Source: Gordonia neofelifaecis NRRL B-59395 (lineage in GTDB: Bacteria > Actinomycetota > Actinomycetes > Mycobacteriales > Mycobacteriaceae). Taken from it: a stretch of DNA of 41,559 bases. Where the stretch lies: NCBI RefSeq assembly GCF_000192435.1, contig NZ_AEUD01000022.1:1-41559 (forward strand), read 5' to 3'. This document shows positions 17,238 to 25,086 of the stretch, piece after piece; position 1 is the stretch's first letter; every line of letters begins with the position of its first letter. The notes beneath the pieces were generated by a model. The model was given only the letters and a program-made list of their open reading frames with translations, did no database searches and was not told the origin of the DNA. Both the position numbers and the translations under genes were made by a program.

Positions 17238-17253
17238 TGGTTGAGCTCAACCA
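17238..17253. terminator. Palindrome between converging genes
   Basis: TGGTTGAGCTCAACCA is a perfect 16-bp palindrome 13 bases after the FUSC stop and 17 bases before the MFS stop. It contains the CTGGTTGAG word of the repeat at 41394-41514. It may be a decayed copy acting as a weak bidirectional terminator. Confidence 0.4.
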
Positions 17254-17269
17254 ACGCCAAGAGGCACGC

Positions 17270-18571
17270 TCACCCGACAGCGGACGGGACTCGGCCGACG
17301 GAGGTCACGCCCTCGCGGGCGCGCGGCACGGCCCAGCACAGGCCCGCGGCGACGACGCAGAGTCCGGCCGCGGCGTAGAACGCCGGGTCGTACCCGCCCG
17401 AGACGTCGCGGATGTACCCGGCTCCGAACGCCGCCACCGCCGCGCCCAGTTGATGCGCGGCGAAGATCCAGCCGAACACGACGGGCGTCGCGTCGCCGAA
17501 CTGCTGACGCGTCAACGCCATCGTCGGCGGGACCGTGGCGACCCAGTCGAGCCCGTAGAACAGAATGAACACCCAGATCCCCGGGCTGGTCTCGGCGCTC
17601 AGCAACGACGGCAGCACCGCGAGCGCCGTTCCGCGACCCAGGTAGTAGATCACCAGCAGGATCCGCGAGTCGACGCGGTCGGTGAACCACCCGGACGCGA
17701 TGGTGCCCGCGACGTCGAACACTCCGATCAGGGCCAGCAGGGAGGCTGCGGTGGTCGCGGGCATGCCGTGGTCGCCGGCCGCGGGGATGAAGTGGGTCTG
17801 CAGCAGCCCGTTGGTCGTCGCGCCGCAGATGGCGAAACTGCCCGCCAGCAACCAGAAGATCGGCTTGCGTGCGCCGAGGACCAGCCCGCCGAGAGCGACA
17901 CGGAACAGGTTGCGGTTCTCCTGAACCGGCGCGACGACGGTGTCCGCCCCGTACGGCGGAATCCCCAGATCAGCGGGCCACGACCGCAGGAACAGCCCGG
18001 CCAGCGGAATCACCGCGACCGCCACCGCGGTCACGACCAGGGTCGCCGACCGCCAGCCGTGGACGTCCGCGATGCCGGCGACCACCGGCAGGAAGATCAA
18101 CTGTCCGGTGGCCGACGCGGCGGTCAGCACGCCGGTCACCAGCCCACGTCGCGCCTCGAACCATCGCGTCGCAATGGTCGCGACGAAGGCGGTCGACAGC
18201 GCGCCGGTTCCGAGTCCGACGAGGACACCCCACAGGAGTACCAGCTGCCACGCGTCGGTCATGAACACCGCGAGGCCGGTCCCCGCCGCGATCAACGCCA
18301 GCGCGCCGACCACCACCGGGCGGATGCCCAGGCGATCCATCAGGGCGGCCGCGAACGGCGCTGTCAACCCGAAGAGCGCCATGTTGATGCTCATCGCCGC
18401 GCCGATGGTGGCGTGCGACCATCCGAACTCGTGATGGAGCGGGTCCATCATCACACCGGGTACCGATCGGAAGCCCGCGGCTCCGAGGATGGTCAGGAAA
18501 GCGACGACCGCGATCACCCAGGCGTAGTGCACTCGTTGTCTCACGCCGATCACTCTGCCGTCCGCGGGCAT
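17270..18571 (-). CDS. MFS transporter
   Basis: A 433-residue major facilitator with 12 predicted membrane helices. The loop 2-3 signature is DRLGIRPVVVGA, and WFEARRGLVTGVLTAAS in the first half marks the oxalate/formate antiporter-like and monocarboxylate-type branch. ATG 18571 is taken as start; GTG 18544 (VRQRVHYAWV) is also possible, because neither has a good ribosome-binding site. It is divergent from the GlxA-type regulator and starts beside the TGGCAT palindrome, so it is the likely target of that regulator. The substrate is unknown. Confidence 0.88.
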   Translation of the reverse strand: MPADGRVIGVRQRVHYAWVIAVVAFLTILGAAGFRSVPGVMMDPLHHEFGWSHATIGAAMSINMALFGLTAPFAAALMDRLGIRPVVVGALALIAAGTGLAVFMTDAWQLVLLWGVLVGLGTGALSTAFVATIATRWFEARRGLVTGVLTAASATGQLIFLPVVAGIADVHGWRSATLVVTAVAVAVIPLAGLFLRSWPADLGIPPYGADTVVAPVQENRNLFRVALGGLVLGARKPIFWLLAGSFAICGATTNGLLQTHFIPAAGDHGMPATTAASLLALIGVFDVAGTIASGWFTDRVDSRILLVIYYLGRGTALAVLPSLLSAETSPGIWVFILFYGLDWVATVPPTMALTRQQFGDATPVVFGWIFAAHQLGAAVAAFGAGYIRDVSGGYDPAFYAAAGLCVVAAGLCWAVPRAREGVTSVGRVPSAVG

Positions 18572-18581
18572 CGAGAACGAG

Positions 18582-18616
18582 TGGCATGAATGCCAATATA
18601 TGAAAGAATAATGCCA
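18582..18616. promoter_or_regulatory. Operator and promoters between MFS gene and GlxA-type regulator
   Basis: TGGCATGAATGCCA (18582-18595) is a perfect inverted repeat around a GA centre. A further ATGCCA half-site lies at 18611-18616, in the same direction as its right arm. On the minus strand TATATT (18596-18601) makes a good -10 for the MFS gene, placing the palindrome on the start of transcription, where a bound regulator would repress. Confidence 0.5.
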
Positions 18617-19584
18617 TGCACGTAGTGGCAGTCCTGCTCCTCGAACCGCTGATCGGCTTCGACGCGACCATCGCGCCGATGTGCTTCGGCAAGGCCACCG
18701 ACGACGACGGCCGCCCCCTCTACGAGGTGGTGACCTGCAGCGTCGACGGCGGCCCCGTGATGACGACGAACGGCTACGCGATCGCGCCGCAGTCCGACGC
18801 ATCGGTCCTGGCACGCGCCGACACGGTGATCGTGCCGGGCAATCGACAGCCTCAGATCCGGATGGAGGGAGTCCTGCCGGAGACGGTCCGCGACGCGCTG
18901 TCGCTGATTCGGCCGGGGACGCGTCTGGTGTCGATCTGCACCGGCGCATTCACACTCGCCGCCGCCGGCGCACTCGACGGTCGACGCGTCACGACGCACT
19001 GGCAGGCCGGAGGCGATCTGGCGCGGCTGCATCCCGCGGTCGACCTGGTGGAGCATGTGCTCTTCGTCGACGACGGGGACGTGCTGACCTCGGCGGGCGT
19101 CGCCTCCGGGCTCGACCTGTGCCTGTACATCATCCGCGGCGACCACGGCACCGCCGTCGCGAACCGCGTCGCGCGCTACGCGGTGATTCCGCCGGCTCGC
19201 GAGGGGATGCAGGCGCAGTTCGTCGACCGACCCGTCCCGTCGAGCGGTGCCGGATCGACGGCGGCCACCCGCGCCTGGGCGACGGCGAACCCGTCCGACA
19301 ATCTGTCGGTGGAGCGGCTCGCCCGACGCGCCGACATGAGCCCGCGGACGTTCAACCGCCGATTCCGTGAGGAGACCGGGGAGACGCCCGGCGCCTGGGT
19401 GCAGCGGCTGCGCCTCGACCATGCGCGCGAACTCCTGGAGCGCACCGACCTGTCCATCGACGACGTCGCCGAGCGGTCCGGCCTCGGGTCGGGCGCGAGT
19501 CTGCGGACTCTGCTGCGCCGCGACACCGGCATGCCCCCGTCGACCTATCGGCGCCTGTTCCAGACGCCGACCGCCGCCGGCTGA
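18616..19584 (+). CDS. GlxA-family transcriptional regulator (DJ-1/PfpI plus AraC helix-turn-helix)
   Basis: A 322-residue regulator. Residues 1-165 form a DJ-1/PfpI-like domain with the nucleophile elbow SICTGAFTLAAAGAL, used in this family for ligand sensing rather than proteolysis. Residues about 205-312 form a double AraC-type helix-turn-helix with NLSVERLARRADMSPRTFNR and FRRF-like wording (here NRRFREETGETPGAW) and YRRLF at the end. ATG 18616 begins in the intergenic operator region. The MFS gene is divergent and probably controlled by it. Family members often sense small amines or amino acid derivatives; the ligand here is unknown. Confidence 0.92.
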   Translation: MHVVAVLLLEPLIGFDATIAPMCFGKATDDDGRPLYEVVTCSVDGGPVMTTNGYAIAPQSDASVLARADTVIVPGNRQPQIRMEGVLPETVRDALSLIRPGTRLVSICTGAFTLAAAGALDGRRVTTHWQAGGDLARLHPAVDLVEHVLFVDDGDVLTSAGVASGLDLCLYIIRGDHGTAVANRVARYAVIPPAREGMQAQFVDRPVPSSGAGSTAATRAWATANPSDNLSVERLARRADMSPRTFNRRFREETGETPGAWVQRLRLDHARELLERTDLSIDDVAERSGLGSGASLRTLLRRDTGMPPSTYRRLFQTPTAAG

Positions 19585-19594
19585 ACGACCGCCG

Positions 19595-20497
19595 TCAGTA
19601 CCCCGCACCGGGTGTCACGACGGCCAGCAGTTCCTCGCCCGCCTCGTGACGCCGAACGTTCTCCGCCAGGAACGGCGCCATCTCCCGCGTCAGTCCCGAA
19701 GCGGGATTGGCCACGTGGGGAGTGATGATGACGTTCGGCAGCGACCACAGCGGGTCGTCGTCGGCGGGCGGCTCGGGATCTGTGACGTCGAGAGCCGCGC
19801 CGGCGATGACCCCATCCGCGAGCGCTCGACACAGGGCCGCCTGATCGATCAGCGGACCGCGCGCGATGTTCACGATCCACGTGTGCGGATGAAGGCGGGC
19901 GAGCGTCTCGTCGTCGATCAGGTGGCGGGTCTCCGGGGTGTCCGGCGCGGCCAGGACCACGTGGTCGGTGCGCTCCCACACCTCGTCCAACCGGGTGGCG
20001 GCCAGCGTCAGGTCGGCGCCGGGGATCTCCCGGCCGCTGCGGTTGACGGCGATGACCGTCGCGCCGCAGGCTTTGAGCAGCGGGGCGAGTTCGCGACCGA
20101 TGCCGCCTGCACCGATGATCGCGACCGTCGACCCCCGCAGGGTCCGGACGGCCGGGTCGATCAGTTCCTTGGCCCAATGCTCCCGGACCGCCGTATTGAT
20201 CTGACGCAGCCCGGCCAACAGCAGCGCGAGGGCGTGCTCGGCGACTCCCGCGGCATAGAAGCCGGAGGCGTTGGTCCACAGTCGACGGTCGTCGAGGACG
20301 TCGGCGTCGACGAACCGTTCGATGCCCGCGGTGCTCAGCGCGACCCAGCGCACGTCGTCGCCGAGCTCCGGGAATCCGTCCGGGCCGCCGATCCACACGA
20401 GCGCCTCGGCGTCGTCGAGCGCGACGACCTCACTCCCGGCCGCGGTCACGGCCTCCACCAGATACCGGTCCCGCACGGGCTCGATCGCGATCTTCAC
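19595..20497 (-). CDS. D-isomer-specific 2-hydroxyacid dehydrogenase
   Basis: A 300-residue NAD(P)-dependent dehydrogenase of the D-2-hydroxyacid family, reducing 2-oxo acids such as hydroxypyruvate or glyoxylate or oxidising D-hydroxyacids. The Rossmann motif is IIGAGGIGREL near residue 134. The catalytic set is complete: R in VNIARGPLID, E in TDPEPP and H in IITPHVANP. The N-terminal substrate domain is short, as in the GhrA/CtBP-like subgroup. GTG 20497 is fixed by GAGGAGG just upstream. It converges with the GlxA-type gene across ten bases. Confidence 0.9.
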   Translation of the reverse strand: MKIAIEPVRDRYLVEAVTAAGSEVVALDDAEALVWIGGPDGFPELGDDVRWVALSTAGIERFVDADVLDDRRLWTNASGFYAAGVAEHALALLLAGLRQINTAVREHWAKELIDPAVRTLRGSTVAIIGAGGIGRELAPLLKACGATVIAVNRSGREIPGADLTLAATRLDEVWERTDHVVLAAPDTPETRHLIDDETLARLHPHTWIVNIARGPLIDQAALCRALADGVIAGAALDVTDPEPPADDDPLWSLPNVIITPHVANPASGLTREMAPFLAENVRRHEAGEELLAVVTPGAGY

Positions 20498-20628
20498 TGG
20501 ACCTCCTCGTTCGATTCTCACCGTAGACGCCGCGCGGCACGCCGATCGCGGTGCCGCTCATTCGATCCACAGTCAGACCCCCGTGACACACTCTGCAAGT
20601 CGACGCTTCGCCGGAAAAGAGAATCTTC

Positions 20629-22059
20629 ATGGAGATCACCGAAATCGCCGGATACCGAGTCCTGCGCACGCTCGGCGCCGGCGGCATGGGCCAGGTGTTC
20701 CTGGTCGAGCATCCCCGCCTGCCTCGCCGCGATGCGCTGAAACTGCTCGACGCGGGAGTCTCGCGCAACGACGACTTCAAGTCGAGGTTCCAGCGCGAAG
20801 CCGATCTCCTGGCCCAGCTGTCGCACCCCAACATCGTCACTCTCCACGACCGCGGCGAGTACGAGGGTCGCCTGTGGATCACGATGGAGTTCGTCGAGGG
20901 CATCGACGCCGGACGGTTGCTCGACGAGAGCGGCGCGCAGGCACCGGACCTGGTGCCCTCCCTGGTCGGCGGCGCCGCGGCCGCGCTCGACTACGCGTGG
21001 CGCAGGCAGCGGATCACCCACCGCGACGTGAAGCCGGCGAACATCCTGCTCGCGATGGACGACACCGGCGCCGAGCCGACGGTCGAAGCGGTCAAGCTGG
21101 CCGATTTCGGCATCGCGAAGGCCGCCGAGGAGACGACGTCGCTGACGTCCACCGGCGTCGCGATCGGCACGCTGTCGTACATGAGCCCCGAGGCGATCGA
21201 GGGCGGCGCGATCGACAATCGCTCGGACGTGTACTCCCTCGGCTGCACCGCGTTCCACCTGATCACCGGCCGCGCCCCCTTCACCGGACCGTCGATGACG
21301 GCACTGATGGCCGCACATCTGAATCAGTCACCGCCCGCGGCGTCGGAGGTCGCGCCGCAGCTGCCCGCGGCGCTCGACCCGGTGTTCGCCCGGGTCCTCG
21401 CGAAGGACCCCGACGCGCGGTTCCAGACCTGCGCCGAGTTCACCTCCGCCCTCACCGACGCGATCCACGGCCGGCCGACGCAGCCCGTCGTGCCCGCGTA
21501 CGCGGCGACGATGGCCGCCACCGCGGCGCAGCGAGCGGTCGTCCCCGAGCCCGAGCGGCAGCGATCGTCGAACCGGAACGGATGGATCACCGCGATCACC
21601 GCCGTGGCGACCGCCGCGGTGCTAGCGGTCGGCGGCGCGTTCGCCTACGGCCATCTGAAGTCGAGAGAGGCGCCGACGGCCGCGTCCACGCCGGTGACCA
21701 CCACGTCGACCGTCACCGTCCGGAGAACCCCGACCACGACCACCGAACCGGCCCCGGTCACCGTCTACGCGACCGCCACGCCGACCGAGGAACCCGTCAC
21801 GATCGAGCCCTCGGCCACCCCGGAACCGGTCGAGGGACAGCCGTGCGGGGTGGAGGAGTTCGGGGACGTGTCGGCGGACGGCACGCTTGTCTGCAGCGCG
21901 ATGAACGGCGCGTGGACCGACCGGACGAACCAGTCCCGACCGGCCGTCGAGTACGGGACCACGTGCACCGAGCCCGGTGCACGTGCGCGAATCGCCCGCA
22001 CCGACGGAATCGCGACGTGCAAGGCCGGTCCTGACGGCGACCTCACCTGGAGCTGGTGA
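20629..22059 (+). CDS. Transmembrane Ser/Thr protein kinase, PknB type, with a 4-Cys extracellular domain
   Basis: A 476-residue Hanks-type kinase. The kinase domain spans 1-280: glycine loop LGAGGMGQV (15-23), K38, HRDVKPANIL (131-140, base D133), DFG (159-161), a threonine-rich activation loop (T169, T170, T173, T175) and APE-like SPE at 186-188. A membrane helix lies at about 319-341. A Thr/Pro-rich linker (350-402) leads to an extracellular domain with four cysteines (C406, C422, C446, C464), enough for two disulfides. It has neither PASTA repeats nor a beta propeller. ATG 20629 follows AAAAGAGA. It lies in no operon. The four-cysteine domain is probably the sensor. Confidence 0.93.
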   Translation: MEITEIAGYRVLRTLGAGGMGQVFLVEHPRLPRRDALKLLDAGVSRNDDFKSRFQREADLLAQLSHPNIVTLHDRGEYEGRLWITMEFVEGIDAGRLLDESGAQAPDLVPSLVGGAAAALDYAWRRQRITHRDVKPANILLAMDDTGAEPTVEAVKLADFGIAKAAEETTSLTSTGVAIGTLSYMSPEAIEGGAIDNRSDVYSLGCTAFHLITGRAPFTGPSMTALMAAHLNQSPPAASEVAPQLPAALDPVFARVLAKDPDARFQTCAEFTSALTDAIHGRPTQPVVPAYAATMAATAAQRAVVPEPERQRSSNRNGWITAITAVATAAVLAVGGAFAYGHLKSREAPTAASTPVTTTSTVTVRRTPTTTTEPAPVTVYATATPTEEPVTIEPSATPEPVEGQPCGVEEFGDVSADGTLVCSAMNGAWTDRTNQSRPAVEYGTTCTEPGARARIARTDGIATCKAGPDGDLTWSW

Positions 22060-22068
22060 CACCCACCC

Positions 22069-22824
22069 CTACCGCCGACCGCGCCGCGCACCCTTCCCGA
22101 AGTTCTTTCCCGGGACCTTGCCCGCGGCCTCGCGATTCGCGCGTTTGGCGGCCGCCTTCTCCTTCGCGGACCGTTTGGGTTGCGGCTCCTTGCCGCGGGA
22201 GGAGTTCGCACCGCGGCCGCGGACCAGTCCGACGAACTGCTCGGCGAGATCGGAGGTGGGTGACGCCCAGACGAGTCCGACACGGCTGGTCGGAGCACCG
22301 ATCAGCGGCCGGTACACCAGGTCGCGCCGATGGTGGAGGCGGGCGAGCGACTGCGGCACGGCGAGCAGACCCACGCCCGCCGCGACGAGTTCGATCGCGT
22401 CGGCCGTCGTCGCCGGGCGGTGGTCGAGCATCGTGCCCGGTGGCCGCTCCCAGGTCAGCACGTCGTCGAGCGGCGAGAAGAAGCTCTCCGCAGCGACGTC
22501 GTCGGCCGTCAGCTCCTCGGCGACGGTCAGATAGTGGTCCTTCGGGACCACGACCACCGTCGTCTCCTCGTAGAGGTCGATGGCGTGGTGCGGTCCCGGA
22601 TCGAACATCGCCAGCGCGTCCGGAATCCGAGTGACGACGGCGTCCGCGGCACCGTCGGCGAGCATCCGCGTGCTGTCGACGACCGAGCACGACAGCAGGT
22701 CCAGCGGGGTGTCGGTGAATCGGTCCCGCCACTTGCGGACCCACTTCGCGGGCGTCGCACCGGGGACGTAGGCGAGGCGGAACCGGGGTCGCGCGTCGGC
22801 GCTCGCCGCCGAGTCGGAAGTCAC
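22069..22824 (-). CDS. Stand-alone LysR effector domain with a basic C-terminal tail
   Basis: A 251-residue protein homologous to the substrate-binding half of LysR regulators, starting at FRLAYVPGATPAKW, with LVYRPLIGAPTSRVGLVW near residues 165-182. The N-terminal helix-turn-helix is missing. After about residue 205 comes a lysine/arginine-rich tail ending KGARRGRR. No signal peptide is present, so it is not a binding protein for uptake. Start is GTG 22824, without a clear ribosome-binding site; the upstream sequence does not encode a helix-turn-helix in this frame. Mycobacteria have similar truncated LysR proteins, so this is probably a true family. The tail might bind nucleic acid. Confidence 0.8.
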   Translation of the reverse strand: MTSDSAASADARPRFRLAYVPGATPAKWVRKWRDRFTDTPLDLLSCSVVDSTRMLADGAADAVVTRIPDALAMFDPGPHHAIDLYEETTVVVVPKDHYLTVAEELTADDVAAESFFSPLDDVLTWERPPGTMLDHRPATTADAIELVAAGVGLLAVPQSLARLHHRRDLVYRPLIGAPTSRVGLVWASPTSDLAEQFVGLVRGRGANSSRGKEPQPKRSAKEKAAAKRANREAAGKVPGKNFGKGARRGRR

Positions 22825-22850
22825 CGGGTCAGACTATCGGGATCGGACGG

Positions 22851-24029
22851 TCACGCCGTACGTCCGGCGAACGCCAGCAGCCTGTCCGCCGGCCGGTCGG
22901 AGGCCGGCGTGAGCGACGGGCCGAACAGTCCGAGCCCGCGCAGATCCTCGATGATCGGCGCTCCGGCTCCGAGCAGGTGGTCGAGCAGTTCCGCCGGCGG
23001 CGACCAGGTCAGACCGAGCGCATCCGCGAGATCCTTGCTGTGCAGGGTCAACTCGAGCAGTCGCAACTGCATCAGCGAGGTGCCGCTTCGCGGGCCCGCC
23101 CGATGGTCGACGAGAACGTCGAGGTCGGCCTGCTCGGCCGCCTCGCGCAGTCGATGCTCCTGTTCCCAGAAGCTGCCGATGGCGTCGTCGCCGATGTAGT
23201 CGAGCTCTCGGGTGGCGACCGTGTCCTGCGCGGTCCCGCCGTCGAGCAGAATCGTGTACCGGGCCGCGCCCCCGGCCACATGGTCGACCAGCTGCCGAAC
23301 CGTCCAGTCTCCGCATCCGCTCGCGCGGTCGAGATCGTCGAGGTCGAGCGCGTCCAGGGCATCGGCCCACAGGCTCTCGGCCACGCCGAGCAGTTCGTCT
23401 CCCGCGAGCGACGCGATCACCTCGCCGGTCGTCCGCAGCTGCACGCCGATCAGCTCCATGTCCGCCGATCGCGCGGCGGTGACCTGCGAGGTCGCGTCCG
23501 TGATCAGGACGGTCCGATAGTCGAGCTCGGACGCGTCGAACAGCGTGGCCCGCGGACAGTTCGGCAGATTGCAGCCTGCGACGACGACCGTCGTGACGTC
23601 ATGGTCGCCGAGGAGCGATTCGAGCGGCGTCCGGAAGAACGCCGACCACCGCGGCTTGTACAGCGCGAACTCGGCCTCCCCGATCTGCTGGACGGCCCCG
23701 AACCGAAGCGACTCCCAATCGAGGTCGACGTCCCCGGGCAGGAGTTCCTGCGGGATCCCTGCGCCCGGCGTTCCCGGTACGACGACGGCGGTCCCCGCTT
23801 CGACGGCCGCTCGCCGGGGCAGGTCGACGTCGCTCTCACCGGGCCGATAGGAGCGGACCACATGGACCACCGGGCGGCCCAGTCGGCGGAACTCGGCGGC
23901 GGCTTCGGCGATGGCCGGAAGCACCTCGCGGGTACCCGGTACCGCGCCCGGACCGTCGACGAAGTCCTGCTGGACGTCGATGATCACCAAAGCTGCGTTG
24001 GCCCAGTCGGGCACGAGGTAGTCGGCCAC
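22851..24029 (-). CDS. Fusion: isochorismatase-type cysteine hydrolase plus mycothiol-dependent maleylpyruvate isomerase-like domain
   Basis: A 392-residue two-domain protein. Residues 10-200 form an isochorismatase-family hydrolase with its triad D18 (VIIDVQQDF), K125 (YKPRWSAFF) and C153 (VAGCNLPNC). Residues 212-390 form a DinB/maleylpyruvate isomerase-like domain with probable metal ligands H250 (LVDHV), E326 and H330 (LELTLH), matching the His/Glu/His triplet of mycothiol-dependent isomerases. Both active sites are intact. The reading frame runs through a charged linker without a sign of frameshift. ATG 24029 begins it. A two-step reaction on one ring-cleavage or amide intermediate is possible, with mycothiol as cofactor of the second half, but the substrate is unknown. 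Confidence 0.87.
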   Translation of the reverse strand: MADYLVPDWANAALVIIDVQQDFVDGPGAVPGTREVLPAIAEAAAEFRRLGRPVVHVVRSYRPGESDVDLPRRAAVEAGTAVVVPGTPGAGIPQELLPGDVDLDWESLRFGAVQQIGEAEFALYKPRWSAFFRTPLESLLGDHDVTTVVVAGCNLPNCPRATLFDASELDYRTVLITDATSQVTAARSADMELIGVQLRTTGEVIASLAGDELLGVAESLWADALDALDLDDLDRASGCGDWTVRQLVDHVAGGAARYTILLDGGTAQDTVATRELDYIGDDAIGSFWEQEHRLREAAEQADLDVLVDHRAGPRSGTSLMQLRLLELTLHSKDLADALGLTWSPPAELLDHLLGAGAPIIEDLRGLGLFGPSLTPASDRPADRLLAFAGRTA

Positions 24030-24062
24030 GCCATCGATGGTCGCACAGCGCCGCGGGCGACG

Positions 24063-24479
24063 TCAGTCCGCTGTCGGCAGCGCGATGTTCTGCAGTCGGA
24101 GCTGGCCGCGTGCCAGGTCCTTTCCGGTGGCCTCGTCGCTGATCTGGATGAGCCAGAGCTGCTGGGTGCGGCCCTGGATGATCGGCTCCGCGACCACCCG
24201 CGCACGACATCCGTTCGACGACCGCAGGAAGTCGGTCGAGTTGTTGAGCCCGACCGAGAACTGCCCGCGGTCGGCGACGGCGGCGCTGGCCCCGACGCTC
24301 CCGGCACTCTCGACGATCGCCGCGTACACACCGCCGTGCACGACACCGAACGGGGTGTGGTGCCGTTCGTCGAGGTCGGCGTAACCCTCGACCCGCGAGC
24401 CCGATGCTTCGGTGATCACGAGCCCCGATGCGTCCATGAACACGCTCGACGGTCCGGGCATCTGCACGGCTTCGGTCAT
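24063..24479 (-). CDS. PaaI-family hotdog thioesterase
   Basis: A 138-residue thioesterase of the PaaI/4HBT group. The signature is FGVVHGGVYAAIVESAGS near residues 44-61, with the HGG loop and the glutamate of the central helix, and VGLNNSTDFLR after it. It would hydrolyse acyl- or aryl-acyl-CoA. AGGAGAAGG stands just before ATG 24479. It is divergent from the HxlR regulator, which probably controls it. It may also share a transcript with the fusion hydrolase 33 bases downstream. Confidence 0.88.
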   Translation of the reverse strand: MTEAVQMPGPSSVFMDASGLVITEASGSRVEGYADLDERHHTPFGVVHGGVYAAIVESAGSVGASAAVADRGQFSVGLNNSTDFLRSSNGCRARVVAEPIIQGRTQQLWLIQISDEATGKDLARGQLRLQNIALPTAD

Positions 24480-24521
24480 GGCCTTCTCCTCTGTTGAGCG
24501 TCTGCGACGTCGATGCCACTG

Positions 24522-24538
24522 ACTTCTGATTAAGAAGT
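24522..24538. promoter_or_regulatory. HxlR operator candidate
   Basis: ACTTCT-GATTA-AGAAGT is a perfect inverted repeat in the gap between the PaaI thioesterase and the HxlR gene. HxlR/MarR-like dimers bind such sites. It is about 45 bases upstream of the thioesterase start and 50 bases upstream of the regulator. Confidence 0.5.
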
Positions 24539-24553
24539 TAGATCGGAGATCCG

Positions 24554-24583
24554 CTGACTGTCAATAGAGAAGCCAGATACGAT
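24554..24583 (+). promoter_or_regulatory. Promoter of the HxlR gene, possibly leaderless
   Basis: CTGACT (24554-24559) and TACGAT (24578-24583) are 18 bp apart. A start of transcription seven bases later would fall on ATG 24590, giving a leaderless message. No Shine-Dalgarno sequence serves either GTG 24584 or ATG 24590. Confidence 0.45.
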
Positions 24584-24589
24584 GTGGAC

Positions 24590-25054
24590 ATGGACTGGCT
24601 CGACTTCGACACCGACAACTGCTCCGTCCAGCGCACGCTCGACGTGATCGGCGACCGATGGAGCGCACTGGTGCTGCGCGAGGTCTTCAACGGTGTCCGC
24701 CGGTTCGACCAGATCAAGGAGCACACCGGGGTGTCCGATTCGGTGCTGTCCGACCGCCTGCGCAAACTGGTCGACGCCGACGTGCTGACGGCGCGCGAAT
24801 ACCAGGAACCCGGCTCCCGCAGACGCAAGGAGTACCGGCTCACCGACGCAGGCCTGGACCTGCAGCCGGTCCTGATCGCGATGCTCCGCTGGGGCGACCG
24901 GCACCGAGCCGATCCGGCCGGTCCGTCCGTCGACATCGTCCACCGCGACTGCGGCGCCCCCGTGCGGGCGGTCGTCGTCTGCGACGCGGGACACGCCGTG
25001 GCGCAACGAGATGTCCGCGCCGCTCCGGGCCCGGGCGCGAAGAAGCGGTCGTGA
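24590..25054 (+). CDS. HxlR-family winged-helix regulator
   Basis: A 154-residue regulator. The HxlR signature is present: a cysteine near the start (C11 in TDNCSVQRTLDVIGDRW), then FNGVRRFDQI, LSDRLRKLVDADVL and a wing YREYQEP-like segment (here REYQEPGSRRRKEYRLT). The C-terminal extension HRDCGAPVRAVVVCDAGH carries two cysteines and histidines, like a degenerate zinc ribbon, and could sense redox state or metal. The start may also be GTG 24584, two codons upstream. It is divergent from the PaaI thioesterase. Confidence 0.9.
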   Translation: MDWLDFDTDNCSVQRTLDVIGDRWSALVLREVFNGVRRFDQIKEHTGVSDSVLSDRLRKLVDADVLTAREYQEPGSRRRKEYRLTDAGLDLQPVLIAMLRWGDRHRADPAGPSVDIVHRDCGAPVRAVVVCDAGHAVAQRDVRAAPGPGAKKRS

Positions 25055-25086
25055 GAAGCGCTGAACCGGCGGGGTGACGGCCGTAC

